A stretch of DNA of 64,000 bases from Sphingopyxis sp. OPL5 (GCF_003797775.2 NZ_CP060725.1:2722001-2786000); one strand, 5' to 3'; shown: positions 1 through 10,868, counted from the first letter of the stretch. Made by a program: numbers and translations. Notes: a model not told the origin generated them from the letters alone.

Positions 1-1127
1 ACGGTCAGGTCCTCGAAGCCGGGGACCGCACGTTCATAGCTGAGCTTGGCACCCAGCTTGCGGCTGCGGTTCTGCGACTGGTCGAACAGCGTGCCGACGG
101 GAGCGAGCGCGGGATCCTGAAAGGTCGCCTGTGTATTCACCTCGCCGCCAAAGGTGTCGCGGCTGCGGTTGAAGAAGATCTGGCTGACGAAATTGCCGCC
201 GCCCACGTCGGTGTCGGTTAGCGACAGCGCGACGCTTTCGGTACGGTTCTGCGCCGCTTCGCCCGGCGGGGTGCCGCGCACCGCGCTGGTCGGCACGCCG
301 GTCAGGCGGTTGCCGGCGAGCGCGACATAGTCGCCGTCGCCCTTGAGCTCGAAACGGCTGGCGGTCAGGTCGAGACGCGCCGTGGACGAAAGTTCGTAGC
401 CGAGGCGCGCGAACAGCGAGAGCGTTTGCGAATCCTGCGTCTCGCCTTGCGTCAGGTTGATACCGATACGGCGGCCGTCGCCGTCGTAAAACGCGCCGCG
501 CCTTTCGAATGCGGCGCCGACGGTCGCATCGAAGCGGCCGGCCTTATACTGGACGAGGCCCGCGACCTTGCCGCCCAGCCCGTCCTTGCTGAAGCCATCG
601 TCGGCTGTGCCCTGCAGCAGGAAGCGACCACCGAGACCCTCGGTTCTCGGCGCGCCGACGGTGACCTGGTTGACGATGCCGCCGGTGCCGCCGACCCCTT
701 GCAGCGCGTTCGACCCATAGATCAGCTCGACGCGGTCGATGAAGAAGCCGTCGATGGTGAAGCCATCGCGACTGCCGTCGCGCATCGGGGTCGACTGCGG
801 GATGCCGTTGATCGCATAGAGCGGCGAGCGGCCGCGCAGCGTCTCGCCCGCGCCCGAGAGCTTCTGGCGCGTCGGTGAGAAACTGGGGGTCAGGCTCGAT
901 ACCGCGTCGGTGATCGATCCCGATATCGCGATCTGCTGGTCGAGCGTGTCCTTGCCGATGATGTCGATGGTCAGCGGCAGGGCGTTCGGCGGCAAGATGG
1001 TGCGCGCCGCTGTGACGACGATCGTGTCTTCACCTGTCCCCTTGTCGGTCGCGGTGTCGTCCTGCGCGACGGCGGGGAAGGACAGCATGGTGCAAGCCAG
1101 CATGGCGGCGGCAAATTTGCGATTCAT
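1..1127 (-). CDS. TonB-dependent outer-membrane receptor, N-terminal part
   Basis: Partial gene: 375 codons from the start codon to the window edge, so most of the beta barrel is missing. The start at 1127 gives a signal peptide (MNRKFAAAMLACTMLSFPAVAQ-like, about residues 1-22). A TonB-box-like IVVTAAR follows near residue 36. The plug domain shows the classic RVELIYGSNALQGVGG. Such receptors import ferric siderophores, haem, vitamin B12 or sugars across the outer membrane using TonB energy. A Fur-like palindrome just upstream suggests iron control, so a siderophore receptor is the best guess. The substrate cannot be read from this part. Confidence 0.9.
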   Translation of the reverse strand, partial: MNRKFAAAMLACTMLSFPAVAQDDTATDKGTGEDTIVVTAARTILPPNALPLTIDIIGKDTLDQQIAISGSITDAVSSLTPSFSPTRQKLSGAGETLRGRSPLYAINGIPQSTPMRDGSRDGFTIDGFFIDRVELIYGSNALQGVGGTGGIVNQVTVGAPRTEGLGGRFLLQGTADDGFSKDGLGGKVAGLVQYKAGRFDATVGAAFERRGAFYDGDGRRIGINLTQGETQDSQTLSLFARLGYELSSTARLDLTASRFELKGDGDYVALAGNRLTGVPTSAVRGTPPGEAAQNRTESVALSLTDTDVGGGNFVSQIFFNRSRDTFGGEVNTQATFQDPALAPVGTLFDQSQNRSRKLGAKLSYERAVPGFEDLT

Positions 1128-1155
1128 TCTCAGCTCCTGTTTGCAAGAGCCGCTA

Positions 1156-1172
1156 ATGCGAATGATTTGCAT
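1156..1172. promoter_or_regulatory. Fur-box-like palindrome
   Basis: ATGCGAATGATTTGCAT is an 8-1-8 dyad with 7 of 8 pairs matching. It lies about 29 bases upstream of the TonB receptor start and between it and the divergent patatin gene. AT-rich dyads of the type GCGAAT-n-ATTCGC are the usual form of Fur/Irr iron-regulator sites in alphaproteobacteria (recalled, not searched). It would repress the receptor when iron is plentiful. Confidence 0.55.
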
Positions 1173-1270
1173 AGGCAAGAGAAAAGCCCGAAGAATCGCT
1201 TGGCAGGCGGCTTTGTCGCCGGGCCGTGGAAAATTGGCCACACCAGGGAAAGCGCGCTATCAGCCTGACC

Positions 1271-3583
1271 ATGCGCGAGAAGGAACTGCGTTTCGCCTTG
1301 ATTTGCTACGGCGGCATCAGCCTCGCCGTCTATATGCACGGCATCACCAAGGAGGTGTGGCGGCTCGCCGCGGCGTCGCGCGCCTTCCACGACGGCGGTC
1401 CGCTCAGCGGCGTCGGGACTGTCTATCGCGACCTGCTCGCGTCCATCGCCGAACGCAGCACCATCCGCCTGCGCGTGCTCGCCGACATCGTCGCGGGCGC
1501 CAGCGCGGGCGGGATCAACGGTATCTTCCTCGCACGCGCACTCGCCACCGGCCAGTCGCTCGACCCGCTCACCGACCTGTGGCTCGACGATGCCGACGTC
1601 GATCATCTGATCGACCCCGACGCGCGGCCTTTGTCGGCGGCGACCAAATTCTGGGCGGTGCCGATCGCCGGCTGGATGATGAAGAAGCGCGGCAATGTCA
1701 TCGACCGCACGGTGGGCGAAGGCGCGCAGGACGAGGTGCGCGCGAAGCTGTCGCGCTTCGTGCGGGCGCGCTGGTTCGAACCGCCCTTCGGTGGCGAGAC
1801 CTTTTCGAACCTGCTCCTCGATGCCTTCGACGCGATGGACCAAGGGCCGCGCGGACCCGCGCTGGTGCCGGCGGGGCAGCCCGTCGACCTGTTCGTTTCG
1901 GTCACCGATTTTGCCGGCCACCGCGTCTCGCTGTCGCTCAACAGCCCGCCGCGCGTGACCGAGGACGAGCATCGCCTGATTCTCCATTTCCGTCAGGACA
2001 GCCGTGCCGGCAAGGCGCTCGACGACGTCCCCGGCCTCGCTGCCGCGGCGCGCGCAACCGCGAGCTTTCCGGGCGCATTCCCGCCCTTCACCCTGCGCGA
2101 ACTCGACCGCGTACTCGACAAGCGCGGGATCGCCTGGCCCGGCCGCGACGGCTTCATCCGCGCGCAGCTGCCCGCAGGCGGCGAGGCCGATCCCGCCGAC
2201 CGCGTGCTGATCGACGGCTCAGTGCTCGCCAACGCGCCTTTCCGCCCCGCGATCGCCGCGCTTAAACAGCGCCCGGCGCGGCGCGAGATCGATCGCCGCT
2301 TCATCTATATCGACCCGAAACCCGATTATCGCTCGATCAGCTTCGGCAAGCCCGGCGAAACCGCGGAGGGCGATGCCCCGCGCCTGCCCGGTTTCCTGCC
2401 GACGATCCTCGGCGCGATGTCTGAAATCCCCCGCGAACAGCCGATCCGCGACAATGTCGAGGCGATCGAGGGCATGTCGCGCCGCATCCGCCGGATGCAA
2501 CATATCCTCGACGCGATGAAGGTAGAGGTCGAAGAGCAAGTGGCCGCGCTTTTCGGCACCACCTTCTTCCTCGACACCCCGACCACCGCCCGGCTCGCCA
2601 AATGGCGCGCCAAGGCGCAGGAACAGGCGGCCGAACGCGCGGGCTTCGCCTTCTCGCCCTATGGCCACCTCAAGCTGTCGGCGATGGTCGAGGACCTGGT
2701 CGGCATCGTCGATCGCCTCGCCCCGCCCGAAGGCGACATCCATCGCCGCAATCGCCGCCAGCAGCTCTGGGACGAGGTGCGCGCACGCGGGCTCGACCGT
2801 ATTTCGGGCAGGCGCGGCGCGGGGGCGAGCAATGACGCCGTCACCTTCTTCCGCACCCACGATCTCGGTTTCCGCGTGCGCCGCCTGCGCTTCCTCGCGC
2901 GCGAGCTCGACCGGGTGGTCGAGGCGCAGCGCGATTCGCGCGACCCCGCGTGCGACGCGATGCGCGACACCATCTACGACGCACTCGGCGTCTATCTGGA
3001 GCGCGAGGGCGACAGCTGGTTCGCCGATCTCGATATCTCGGCCGACGCCGATGCCGGCCAGTGGATCGACGCCATCGCCGCGCGCCGCGACCTGATCGGC
3101 GCCGACGCCGCCGCCGACGCGCTGATCGCCGAGGGCCTCGGCGCCCTGCCCAAGGACGACCGGCGCGCACTGCTGCTCGCCTATCTCGGTTACCCCTTCT
3201 ACGACATCGCGACGCTGCCGCTGCTCCAGGGCGAGGGGTTCGACGAGTTCGATCCGATCAAGATCGACCGCATCTCGCCGTCGGACGCCACCGCGATCCG
3301 TAGCGGCGGCGCGGCGGCGATGCTCAAAGGGATCGAGTTCAACAGCTTCGGCGCCTTCTTCAGCCGCGCCTATCGCGAGAACGACTATCTCTGGGGCCGC
3401 CTCCACGGCGCCGACCGGCTGATCGACATCGTCGCGTCGAGCGTAACAGGCGATGCAGCGCTGCCCGCCGACGAACTGAAAGCGATCAAACACCGCGCGT
3501 TCCACGCGATTCTCGACGAGGAGGAGGAGCGGCTGCCCAAGGTCGCGGCGCTGATCGCGGAATTGCGGAAAGAAATCGGCTGA
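1271..3583 (+). CDS. Patatin-like phospholipase-related protein
   Basis: About 770 aa. The N-terminal third carries the patatin Ser-Asp dyad: the nucleophile elbow GASAG (Ser about residue 78) in VAGASAGGINGIFLARAL, and the Asp in LIDGSVLANAP near residue 315. Patatins are lipid acyl hydrolases. The long C-terminal part matches the large 'patatin-related' (DUF3376-type) bacterial proteins rather than short patatins; its role is unknown. No signal peptide is seen, so it is probably cytoplasmic or membrane-associated. An in-frame GTG at 1226 would add 15 residues, but the ATG at 1271 begins the conserved-looking MREKELRFALICYGG, so I prefer it. The gene stands alone and is followed by a REP-like palindrome pair. 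Confidence 0.82.
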   Translation: MREKELRFALICYGGISLAVYMHGITKEVWRLAAASRAFHDGGPLSGVGTVYRDLLASIAERSTIRLRVLADIVAGASAGGINGIFLARALATGQSLDPLTDLWLDDADVDHLIDPDARPLSAATKFWAVPIAGWMMKKRGNVIDRTVGEGAQDEVRAKLSRFVRARWFEPPFGGETFSNLLLDAFDAMDQGPRGPALVPAGQPVDLFVSVTDFAGHRVSLSLNSPPRVTEDEHRLILHFRQDSRAGKALDDVPGLAAAARATASFPGAFPPFTLRELDRVLDKRGIAWPGRDGFIRAQLPAGGEADPADRVLIDGSVLANAPFRPAIAALKQRPARREIDRRFIYIDPKPDYRSISFGKPGETAEGDAPRLPGFLPTILGAMSEIPREQPIRDNVEAIEGMSRRIRRMQHILDAMKVEVEEQVAALFGTTFFLDTPTTARLAKWRAKAQEQAAERAGFAFSPYGHLKLSAMVEDLVGIVDRLAPPEGDIHRRNRRQQLWDEVRARGLDRISGRRGAGASNDAVTFFRTHDLGFRVRRLRFLARELDRVVEAQRDSRDPACDAMRDTIYDALGVYLEREGDSWFADLDISADADAGQWIDAIAARRDLIGADAAADALIAEGLGALPKDDRRALLLAYLGYPFYDIATLPLLQGEGFDEFDPIKIDRISPSDATAIRSGGAAAMLKGIEFNSFGAFFSRAYRENDYLWGRLHGADRLIDIVASSVTGDAALPADELKAIKHRAFHAILDEEEERLPKVAALIAELRKEIG

Positions 3584-3591
3584 CCACAAAT

Positions 3592-3670
3592 GTCATCCCC
3601 GCGAAAGCGGGGATCCAGTGCGTGATTCGGCTTTCTTCACCCCTAGGTTCCCGCTTTCGCGGGAATGACG
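3592..3670. repeat. REP-like palindrome pair (family B)
   Basis: Two palindromes face each other: GTCATCCCCGCGAAAGCGGG... at 3592-3616 and its inverted copy TTCCCGCTTTCGCGGGAATGAC at 3648-3669. Each arm also folds alone (CCCCGC-GAAA-GCGGGG at 3597-3612). This inverted pair fits the REPIN pattern. It lies between the convergent ends of the patatin gene and dnaJ, where it may also stop transcription. Related pairs are at 30967-31070 and 31562-31650. Confidence 0.75.
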
Positions 3671-3702
3671 ATGTTATGACATTCGCGGCGACCGCGGCGC
3701 GA

Positions 3703-4815
3703 TCAATCCGTCAGATCGTCCCACATTTCCTTGATCCGTCCGAAAAAGCCCTGACTCGCGGGGCATTCGTCGCCGGTCTCGGTTTCGCGGAATTCGGCGA
3801 GCAATTCCTTCTGCCGCGCGGTCAGCTTGGTCGGCGTCTCGACGTCGATCTGGACGACCAGGTCGCCATGGCCGCGGCCGTTCAGCACCGGCATGCCGGC
3901 GCCGCGCTGGCGCAATTGCTTGCCCGACTGGATGCCCGCCGGGATGCGGATGTCGTGCTTGGCGCCGTCGAGCCCCGGGATGCTGATCTCGCCGCCGAGC
4001 GCCGCAGTGGTGAAGCTGATTGGCGCGCGCGTGAACAGCGTCGTGCCCTCGCGTTCGAAGACCTTGTGCCGCGCCATGTGGAGGAAGATGTAGAGGTCGC
4101 CCGGCGCCGCGCCGCGCGCGCCGCTCTCACCTTCGCCCGACAGGCGGATGCGCGTGCCTTCGTCGACCCCGGCGGGGACGTTGACGGTCAGCGTCTTGCG
4201 CCGATCGACACGGCCTTCGCCATGGCAGGTGTTGCAGGGATCGGCGATGACTTCGCCCGCGCCCTGGCAATTGGGGCAGGTGCGCTCGACCATGAAAAAG
4301 CCTTGCTGCGCGCGGACCTTGCCGTGGCCGGCGCAGGTGGTGCAGCGGTTGGTCTGGGTGCCGGGCTTGGCGCCCGATCCGTCGCAGCTGTCGCAGCGCG
4401 CCGCGACATCGACCTGGATCTCGCGGGTGACGCCGGTGAAGGCGTCCTCGAGCCGGATTTCCATGTCGTAACGCAGGTCGGCGCCGCGCGCGGGGCCGCG
4501 TTGCTGGCGCCCGCCGCCGAAGGCCGAGCCAAAGATCGATTCGAAGATATCGCCGATATCGCCGAAATCGGCATTGCCGCCCGCGCCATGCGGCATGCTC
4601 TTGCCGAACCGGTCATAGGCGGCGCGCTTCTGCGGATCGCGCAGGCAGTCATAGGCCTCGCTGATCGCTTTGAAGCGGGCCTCGCTGTCGCCGCACCCCG
4701 GATTCTTGTCGGGGTGATATTTCATCGCGAGCTTGCGATAACTCGCCTTCAGCGTCGCGTCGTCGGCGGTGCGCTCGCATTCGAGCAGTTCGTAATAATC
4801 GATGTCGAGCGACAT
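3703..4815 (-). CDS. dnaJ: Chaperone DnaJ (Hsp40)
   Basis: 370 aa, normal length. J-domain at residues 1-70 with the HPD tripeptide at 34-36, which stimulates the ATPase of DnaK. A Gly/Phe-rich linker follows (DIFESIFGSAFGGG). The zinc-finger region has four CxxCxGxG repeats (CDSCDGSG, CTTCAGHG, CPNCQGAG, CNTCHGEG) binding two zinc ions. The C-terminal substrate-binding domains are complete. It lies 59 bases downstream of dnaK on the same strand, with a strong hairpin between the two. Cytoplasmic protein folding and heat-shock co-chaperone. Confidence 0.98.
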   Translation of the reverse strand: MSLDIDYYELLECERTADDATLKASYRKLAMKYHPDKNPGCGDSEARFKAISEAYDCLRDPQKRAAYDRFGKSMPHGAGGNADFGDIGDIFESIFGSAFGGGRQQRGPARGADLRYDMEIRLEDAFTGVTREIQVDVAARCDSCDGSGAKPGTQTNRCTTCAGHGKVRAQQGFFMVERTCPNCQGAGEVIADPCNTCHGEGRVDRRKTLTVNVPAGVDEGTRIRLSGEGESGARGAAPGDLYIFLHMARHKVFEREGTTLFTRAPISFTTAALGGEISIPGLDGAKHDIRIPAGIQSGKQLRQRGAGMPVLNGRGHGDLVVQIDVETPTKLTARQKELLAEFRETETGDECPASQGFFGRIKEMWDDLTD

Positions 4816-4834
4816 AACCCAAATGCCCCCTCAG

Positions 4835-4863
4835 CCCCGCCGCGCGTCTGGCGCGCGGCGGGG
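4835..4863 (-). terminator. dnaK-dnaJ intergenic hairpin
   Basis: A perfect 12-bp GC-only stem (4835-4846 with 4852-4863) closes a 5-base loop, just after the dnaK stop and about 20 bases before the dnaJ start. There is no T-run, so it is unlikely to be a full terminator. It may be an attenuator, an RNA-processing site or a stabiliser that makes dnaK mRNA more abundant than dnaJ mRNA. The structure is directly visible; the role is inferred. Confidence 0.7.
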
Positions 4864-4874
4864 AGAGTTTCTTC

Positions 4875-6779
<1,905 letters not shown>

Positions 6780-6848
6780 AGTTTTACACGTCCTTCATTG
6801 TCTCATTGGCGCCCTGAACAGGCACGCCTGGATAGGTTTCTGGCCGCG

Positions 6849-6876
6849 ATATAGGTGCGCTAATCCTTGGCACAAG
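6849..6876 (-). promoter_or_regulatory. RpoH (sigma-32)-type promoter for dnaK
   Basis: Read on the minus strand: CTTG at 6876-6873, then 17 bases, then CCTATAT at 6855-6849. This is close to the alphaproteobacterial heat-shock pattern CTTG-n(17-18)-CYTATnT. Spacing and order are right and the predicted 5' leader to dnaK is about 60 bases. No CIRCE-type HrcA site was seen in the leader. Confidence 0.65.
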
Positions 6877-6930
6877 GACTCATTGGCCTTATCGGGGACA
6901 GGAAATTGCCCCTGTTTACGGAGACCCCCG

Positions 6931-7476
6931 ATGAAGTTCTTTGCCCGCCGTCTCTTCCTCGGCGCCACGCTCGCCGCCACCGCGCTCACGCTGGCCGCGT
7001 GCGAGGAGAATATGGGCAAGGGGCCGGTGCTCCACATTTCGGGCGGTTCTATCGAAATGGGGGCGACGCCCGACCGGCCGGCGGTCGGTTATTTCACGGT
7101 GAAGGGCGGCGATGCGCCGGTCGAACTGGTCGCGGTGTCGGCCGACCTCGCGCAGCGCATCGAGATGCACGAGAGCGTCCGCGAAAACGGCATGATGACG
7201 ATGAAGTCGATCGACCGCGCCCCGGTCCCGGCGCGCGGCACGCTGGAATTCAAGCAGGGCGGCAAGCATCTGATGATCTGGAACGTCAACCCGGCGGCGG
7301 TACGCGCGGGCAAATTGTCGCTCGTCTTCATGTTCACCAACAACGACCGGATCATCGTCGACCTGCCGATCAAGAACGCCTCGACCGCGGCCAGCGGCGG
7401 GGCGCCGATGGACCATGGCGCGATGGGTCATGGCGGCGAGGCTGCCGGCAAGGCGGCGGACGCGGCAAAGAAATAA
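6931..7476 (+). CDS. Periplasmic copper chaperone, PCu(A)C family
   Basis: 181 aa. The start at 6931 gives a lipoprotein-type signal ending LTLAAC (Cys about residue 21). The copper-site pattern of PCuAC proteins is present: His in IEMHES, Met in GMMTMKS, and the HLM of GGKHLMIWN. A His/Met-rich tail (MDHGAMGHGG) adds possible copper ligands. Members bind Cu(I) in the periplasm and deliver it to the CuA centre of cytochrome oxidase. No sco or oxidase gene is nearby. It is transcribed divergently from dnaK and is followed 6 bases later by the metalloprotease-like gene. Confidence 0.88.
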   Translation: MKFFARRLFLGATLAATALTLAACEENMGKGPVLHISGGSIEMGATPDRPAVGYFTVKGGDAPVELVAVSADLAQRIEMHESVRENGMMTMKSIDRAPVPARGTLEFKQGGKHLMIWNVNPAAVRAGKLSLVFMFTNNDRIIVDLPIKNASTAASGGAPMDHGAMGHGGEAAGKAADAAKK

Positions 7477-7482
7477 GCGGGA

Positions 7483-7971
7483 ATGGAGCGCGCCGGGCGC
7501 CGCCTGACCGACGGAGAGGTCGCGCTCGCGCGCAGCGTGTTCGGCGACGCGATCGATTATGACGCGGTGCGCATCCGGCACCGCAAATGGATCTTCTTCC
7601 AGCCGCGCCAGATCGTGATGGCGCCGATGGGGCATCTGCATTTCCACCCGCGCGGCGACGTCTATTGCGACGATTTTTCCTGTCCGGTCAGCGATGCGAC
7701 GCGTGCCAAGGGGCTGTTCATCCACGAAATGACGCATGTCTGGCAGGCGCAGCAGCGCGGCCGCTGGTACCTCGTCTTCATGCGCCACCCCTTCGCGACC
7801 TATGACTACAGCCTCAAACCCGGCTGGCCGCTGCATCGCTACGGGCTCGAACAACAGGCGGAGATCGTGCGCCATTACTGGATGCTGAGCGAGGGCATGA
7901 CGATCGGCGGCGCGCCGGGGGTCGAGGCCTATCGCGCGATATTGCCCGCCGAATGGAAGGCGATCGTGTGA
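7483..7971 (+). CDS. HEXXH metalloprotease-like protein of unknown function
   Basis: 162 aa. The visible motif is HEMTH at residues 81-85 in LFIHEMTHVWQ, a zincin-type zinc site; Glu residues further on (LEQQAEIV) could be the third ligand. Similar short proteins are often labelled 'vgr-related', but that name has no functional support here. No signal peptide or membrane segment. Its stop codon overlaps the next gene's GTG start (GTGA), so the two are translationally coupled. Confidence 0.7.
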   Translation: MERAGRRLTDGEVALARSVFGDAIDYDAVRIRHRKWIFFQPRQIVMAPMGHLHFHPRGDVYCDDFSCPVSDATRAKGLFIHEMTHVWQAQQRGRWYLVFMRHPFATYDYSLKPGWPLHRYGLEQQAEIVRHYWMLSEGMTIGGAPGVEAYRAILPAEWKAIV

Positions 7972-8540
7972 GCGATTTCGAATTCGTCTTTGCGCTCTAC
8001 AGCCTGCTCCTCGGCCTTTCGATGGTCGAACTGCTGAGCGGCCTCGGACGCGCGCTGGAAACGCGTTTTGCGGCCGAGGAAAGCCGCGAAAAATTCGCGA
8101 TCGGCTGGCTGACCCCGTTGCTCGCGATCTTCGTCATGCTCGACCTGCTCTCTTTCTGGCAGGCCGCATGGACGGTGCGCGAGAGTATCGCGGTGTCGGG
8201 CCGCACGCTGATGGCGGTCGCCGCCTTTGCCAGCCTCTATTTCCTCGCCGCGCGGCTCGTCTTTCCCTCGCAGCCCGAGGGGTTCGCCAATCTCGACACC
8301 CATTATTTCCGCGTCCGCCGCATCGTCCTCGTGCTGCTGCTCGTGCTGCTCGGCGCGCAGCTTGCCTTCTATCTGTCGCATCCGGTGCTCGTCGCCGCGT
8401 TCAAACACCCGCTGGTGTGGGGGCTGACCTTCATCCTCGCCGGGCTGATGGTCGCGGCGATGTGGGTGAAGGGCGTCCGCGCCAGTATCGCGATTCTGTC
8501 GCTGCTCGTCGCGCGCTATGTCATCGTCTATCTGTTGTAA
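7968..8540 (+). CDS. Conserved multi-pass membrane protein, unknown function
   Basis: 190 aa. I chose the GTG at 7968 because it overlaps the upstream stop codon by 4 bases; the in-frame codons upstream lie inside the previous gene. Five or so hydrophobic helices are visible (FVFALYSLLLGLSMVELL, WLTPLLAIFVMLDLLSF, LMAVAAFASLYFLAARLVF, IVLVLLLVLLGAQLAFYL, LTFILAGLMVAAMWV). I recognise no enzymatic motif. It sits in an apparent operon between a metalloprotease-like protein and a PH-domain protein. Confidence 0.7.
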   Translation: MSDFEFVFALYSLLLGLSMVELLSGLGRALETRFAAEESREKFAIGWLTPLLAIFVMLDLLSFWQAAWTVRESIAVSGRTLMAVAAFASLYFLAARLVFPSQPEGFANLDTHYFRVRRIVLVLLLVLLGAQLAFYLSHPVLVAAFKHPLVWGLTFILAGLMVAAMWVKGVRASIAILSLLVARYVIVYLL

Positions 8541-8552
8541 GGAGAGCCGCCG

Positions 8553-8996
8553 ATGCCCGAAGTCCTCGACCGCTTCCGTTCCTCGACCTGGGGCTGGCTG
8601 CGCGGCACCCTGCTCGGCTGGCTGACCCTGTTGCTCTGCCTCGTCGGGGTCGGCTTCATCATCATCGCCGCGATCTGGGTTCACAACCTCGCGGTCACCT
8701 ACGAACTGACCGAGGACCGGCTGATCCTGCGCAAGGGCATTTTCGTGAAGAGCATCGACGAGATCGAACTCTACCGCGTCAAGAATGTCCGCATGGACTT
8801 CACCCTCGTCAACCAATGGGCCGGGATCGGCACCATCGGCCTCGATTCGAGCGACGAGACGACGCGCGACGGCCCGCTGGTGATCCCGCACATCGAACGC
8901 GCCGCCGAGCGGCGCGAGGAACTGCGCCGTCTGGTCGACGCCGCGCGCCAGAAGCGCCGCGTCCGCGAACTCGACGTCGCGAGCGACCTGCTCTGA
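8553..8996 (+). CDS. Bacterial PH-domain (bPH2/YdbT-like) membrane protein
   Basis: 147 aa. An AAGGAG ribosome site precedes the ATG. Two close hydrophobic segments lie at residues 18-45, followed by a PH-like beta domain: LAVTYELTEDRLILRKGIF, then IDEIELYRVKNVRM. This layout is typical of DUF304/bPH2 proteins, which are membrane-anchored and of unclear function. Part of the 7.5-9.4 kb cluster of small envelope proteins. Confidence 0.75.
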   Translation: MPEVLDRFRSSTWGWLRGTLLGWLTLLLCLVGVGFIIIAAIWVHNLAVTYELTEDRLILRKGIFVKSIDEIELYRVKNVRMDFTLVNQWAGIGTIGLDSSDETTRDGPLVIPHIERAAERREELRRLVDAARQKRRVRELDVASDLL

Positions 8997-8998
8997 CC

Positions 8999-9454
8999 TT
9001 GCCTTCTCTCCCGACGATCCTGCGCGCCGTCCCGCTGCTGCTCGTCGCCGCTTTGGCGGCCTGCGCCCCGGACGGATACAGCGAGGAGAAGCGCTATCCG
9101 CTGCCGATCGGCGAGCTGCGCGACCATCTGCTCAACCGCAACTATGTCCCCGGCAGTATCGAAGGCATGCCGGGCTGGCAGGTCGAAACGAGCCTCCTCG
9201 ATGCCCGGATGATCGTCTGGCGCATCCACTTCGATGGAAAATGGGAATATAACTGCTTTACCCAGATGACGCCGGGCGATGCGGGCCGCGACGAGACGCT
9301 GGTCCGGACCCATTGCGTGACCCCCGCCAATGATCTGCCCGATACGCCAACGAGGGAGCGGACGATCGCCCTGTCGAAAATGATCGACCGGATCCTGACG
9401 TCGGTGACCAATCCTTTCGAAAAGAAACCGGGGCCCGAAGGTAGAAGCCTCTAG
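8999..9454 (+). CDS. Small lipoprotein of unknown function
   Basis: 151 aa if it starts at the TTG at 8999, only 2 bases after the previous stop. No ATG or GTG gives an intact signal, and the TTG start yields a lipoprotein signal ending LVAALAAC (Cys about residue 21). The mature part is polar with three Cys (the lipidated one plus YNCFTQ and THCVTP). No known family recognised. Confidence 0.65.
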   Translation: MPSLPTILRAVPLLLVAALAACAPDGYSEEKRYPLPIGELRDHLLNRNYVPGSIEGMPGWQVETSLLDARMIVWRIHFDGKWEYNCFTQMTPGDAGRDETLVRTHCVTPANDLPDTPTRERTIALSKMIDRILTSVTNPFEKKPGPEGRSL

Positions 9455-9487
9455 CCAAGCGCGCGCTGTTCGTCCTATGTTCCGCAT

Positions 9488-10843
9488 ATGGATATCGTTT
9501 CGTTGCTCGTTGCCCTTGTCGCCCTCATCCTCGGGGGGCTGATCGGCTGGCTGTTCGCCGGGCGGCAGGCGGGAGCGCTGAAGGCCGAGCGCGACGGACT
9601 TTCGGAGCGCTTCAGGATTGCGGTGACCGATCTCGCGGCCGAGGCCGAGGCGCGCAAGGCCGCCGACCTGCAACTCGCCGGGCTGGTCAGCGAACAGCGC
9701 GCGCGCGATGTGGCGCATGATGCGCAGATCGCGCAATTGAAGGACGCGCAGGTCGCGCTCACCGCGCAGTTCCGCGAGGTCGGGCAGGCGATGCTCGATG
9801 GCGCGCAAAAGACATTCCTCGAACGCGCCGACGCGCGCTTCAAGGAGAGCGAGGCGACCACGGGGCAGCGGCTGCAAGGGCTGCTCCACCCGGTCCACGA
9901 ACGGCTCGAAAAATATGAGCAGGCGGTCGCCAAGGTCGAGGCGGAGCGCCAGAACGCCTTCGGCCTGCTCCACGGCCAGATCGAATCGATGCGCGCGGGC
10001 ACCGAACGCGTGTCGAGCGAGGCCGCAAAACTGGTCAACGCGCTGCGCAACGCCCCCAAGGCGCGCGGCCGCTGGGGCGAACAGCAACTGCGCAACGTAC
10101 TGGAGAGCTGCGGCCTCAGCGAACACGCCGATTTTCAGACCGAGGTCAGCGTCACCGATGGCGACGGCGGAAGGTTGCGCCCCGACGTCGTCGTGCGCGT
10201 GCCCGGCGGCCAGAATCTCGTCATCGATGCAAAGGTCTCGCTCAACGCCTATCAGGACGCCTTCGGCGCGGTCGACGAGGGTGAGAAGGCGCTGCATCTT
10301 GCCGCGCACGCCGCCGCGATGAAGGCGCATGTCAACACCCTCGGCGCCAAATCCTATTGGAACCAGTTCGACGACACCCCCGATTTCGTCGTGATGTTCG
10401 TCCCCGGCGAACATTTCCTTGCGGCGGCGCTCGATCAGGATCCGGCGCTGTGGGACTATGCGTTCGAGCGCAAGGTGCTGCTCGCGACCCCGACGAACCT
10501 GATCGCGATCGCGCGCACCGTCGCGGCGGTGTGGCGGCAGGAAAAGCTCGCCAACCAGGCGCGCGAGATCGCTGCGCTCGGCAAGGAGCTTTACGCGCGC
10601 ATGTCGGTGATGGGGTCGCACATCGCCAAGGTCGGGCGGAATCTTGATCAGGCAACGGGCGCCTACAACAGCTTCGTCGGCAGCTTCGAAAGCCAGGTGC
10701 TGACGCAGGCGCGGCGTTTCGAGGCGCTCGATATCGAGACCGGCGACAAGGAAATTCCGGCTTTGCCGGTCGCCGAACAATCGGCGCGCCCGCTCGCGAA
10801 ACTGGCCAGCGCGCCGGCGGCGGTCAACGACGCGGGTGAATAG
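9488..10843 (+). CDS. rmuC: DNA recombination protein RmuC
   Basis: 451 aa. An N-terminal membrane helix (residues about 3-25) is followed by a long coiled coil (30-160) and the RmuC nuclease-like core (about 165-400), including RGRWGEQQLRNVLE, VIDAKVSLNAY and FVVMFVPGEHFLAAAL. RmuC proteins limit inversion at short inverted repeats and are thought to be membrane-anchored nucleases. Convergent with the next gene, 25 bases apart. Confidence 0.92.
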   Translation: MDIVSLLVALVALILGGLIGWLFAGRQAGALKAERDGLSERFRIAVTDLAAEAEARKAADLQLAGLVSEQRARDVAHDAQIAQLKDAQVALTAQFREVGQAMLDGAQKTFLERADARFKESEATTGQRLQGLLHPVHERLEKYEQAVAKVEAERQNAFGLLHGQIESMRAGTERVSSEAAKLVNALRNAPKARGRWGEQQLRNVLESCGLSEHADFQTEVSVTDGDGGRLRPDVVVRVPGGQNLVIDAKVSLNAYQDAFGAVDEGEKALHLAAHAAAMKAHVNTLGAKSYWNQFDDTPDFVVMFVPGEHFLAAALDQDPALWDYAFERKVLLATPTNLIAIARTVAAVWRQEKLANQAREIAALGKELYARMSVMGSHIAKVGRNLDQATGAYNSFVGSFESQVLTQARRFEALDIETGDKEIPALPVAEQSARPLAKLASAPAAVNDAGE

Positions 10844-10868
10844 CGCTGATCCCTGACACTTGGAGGGG

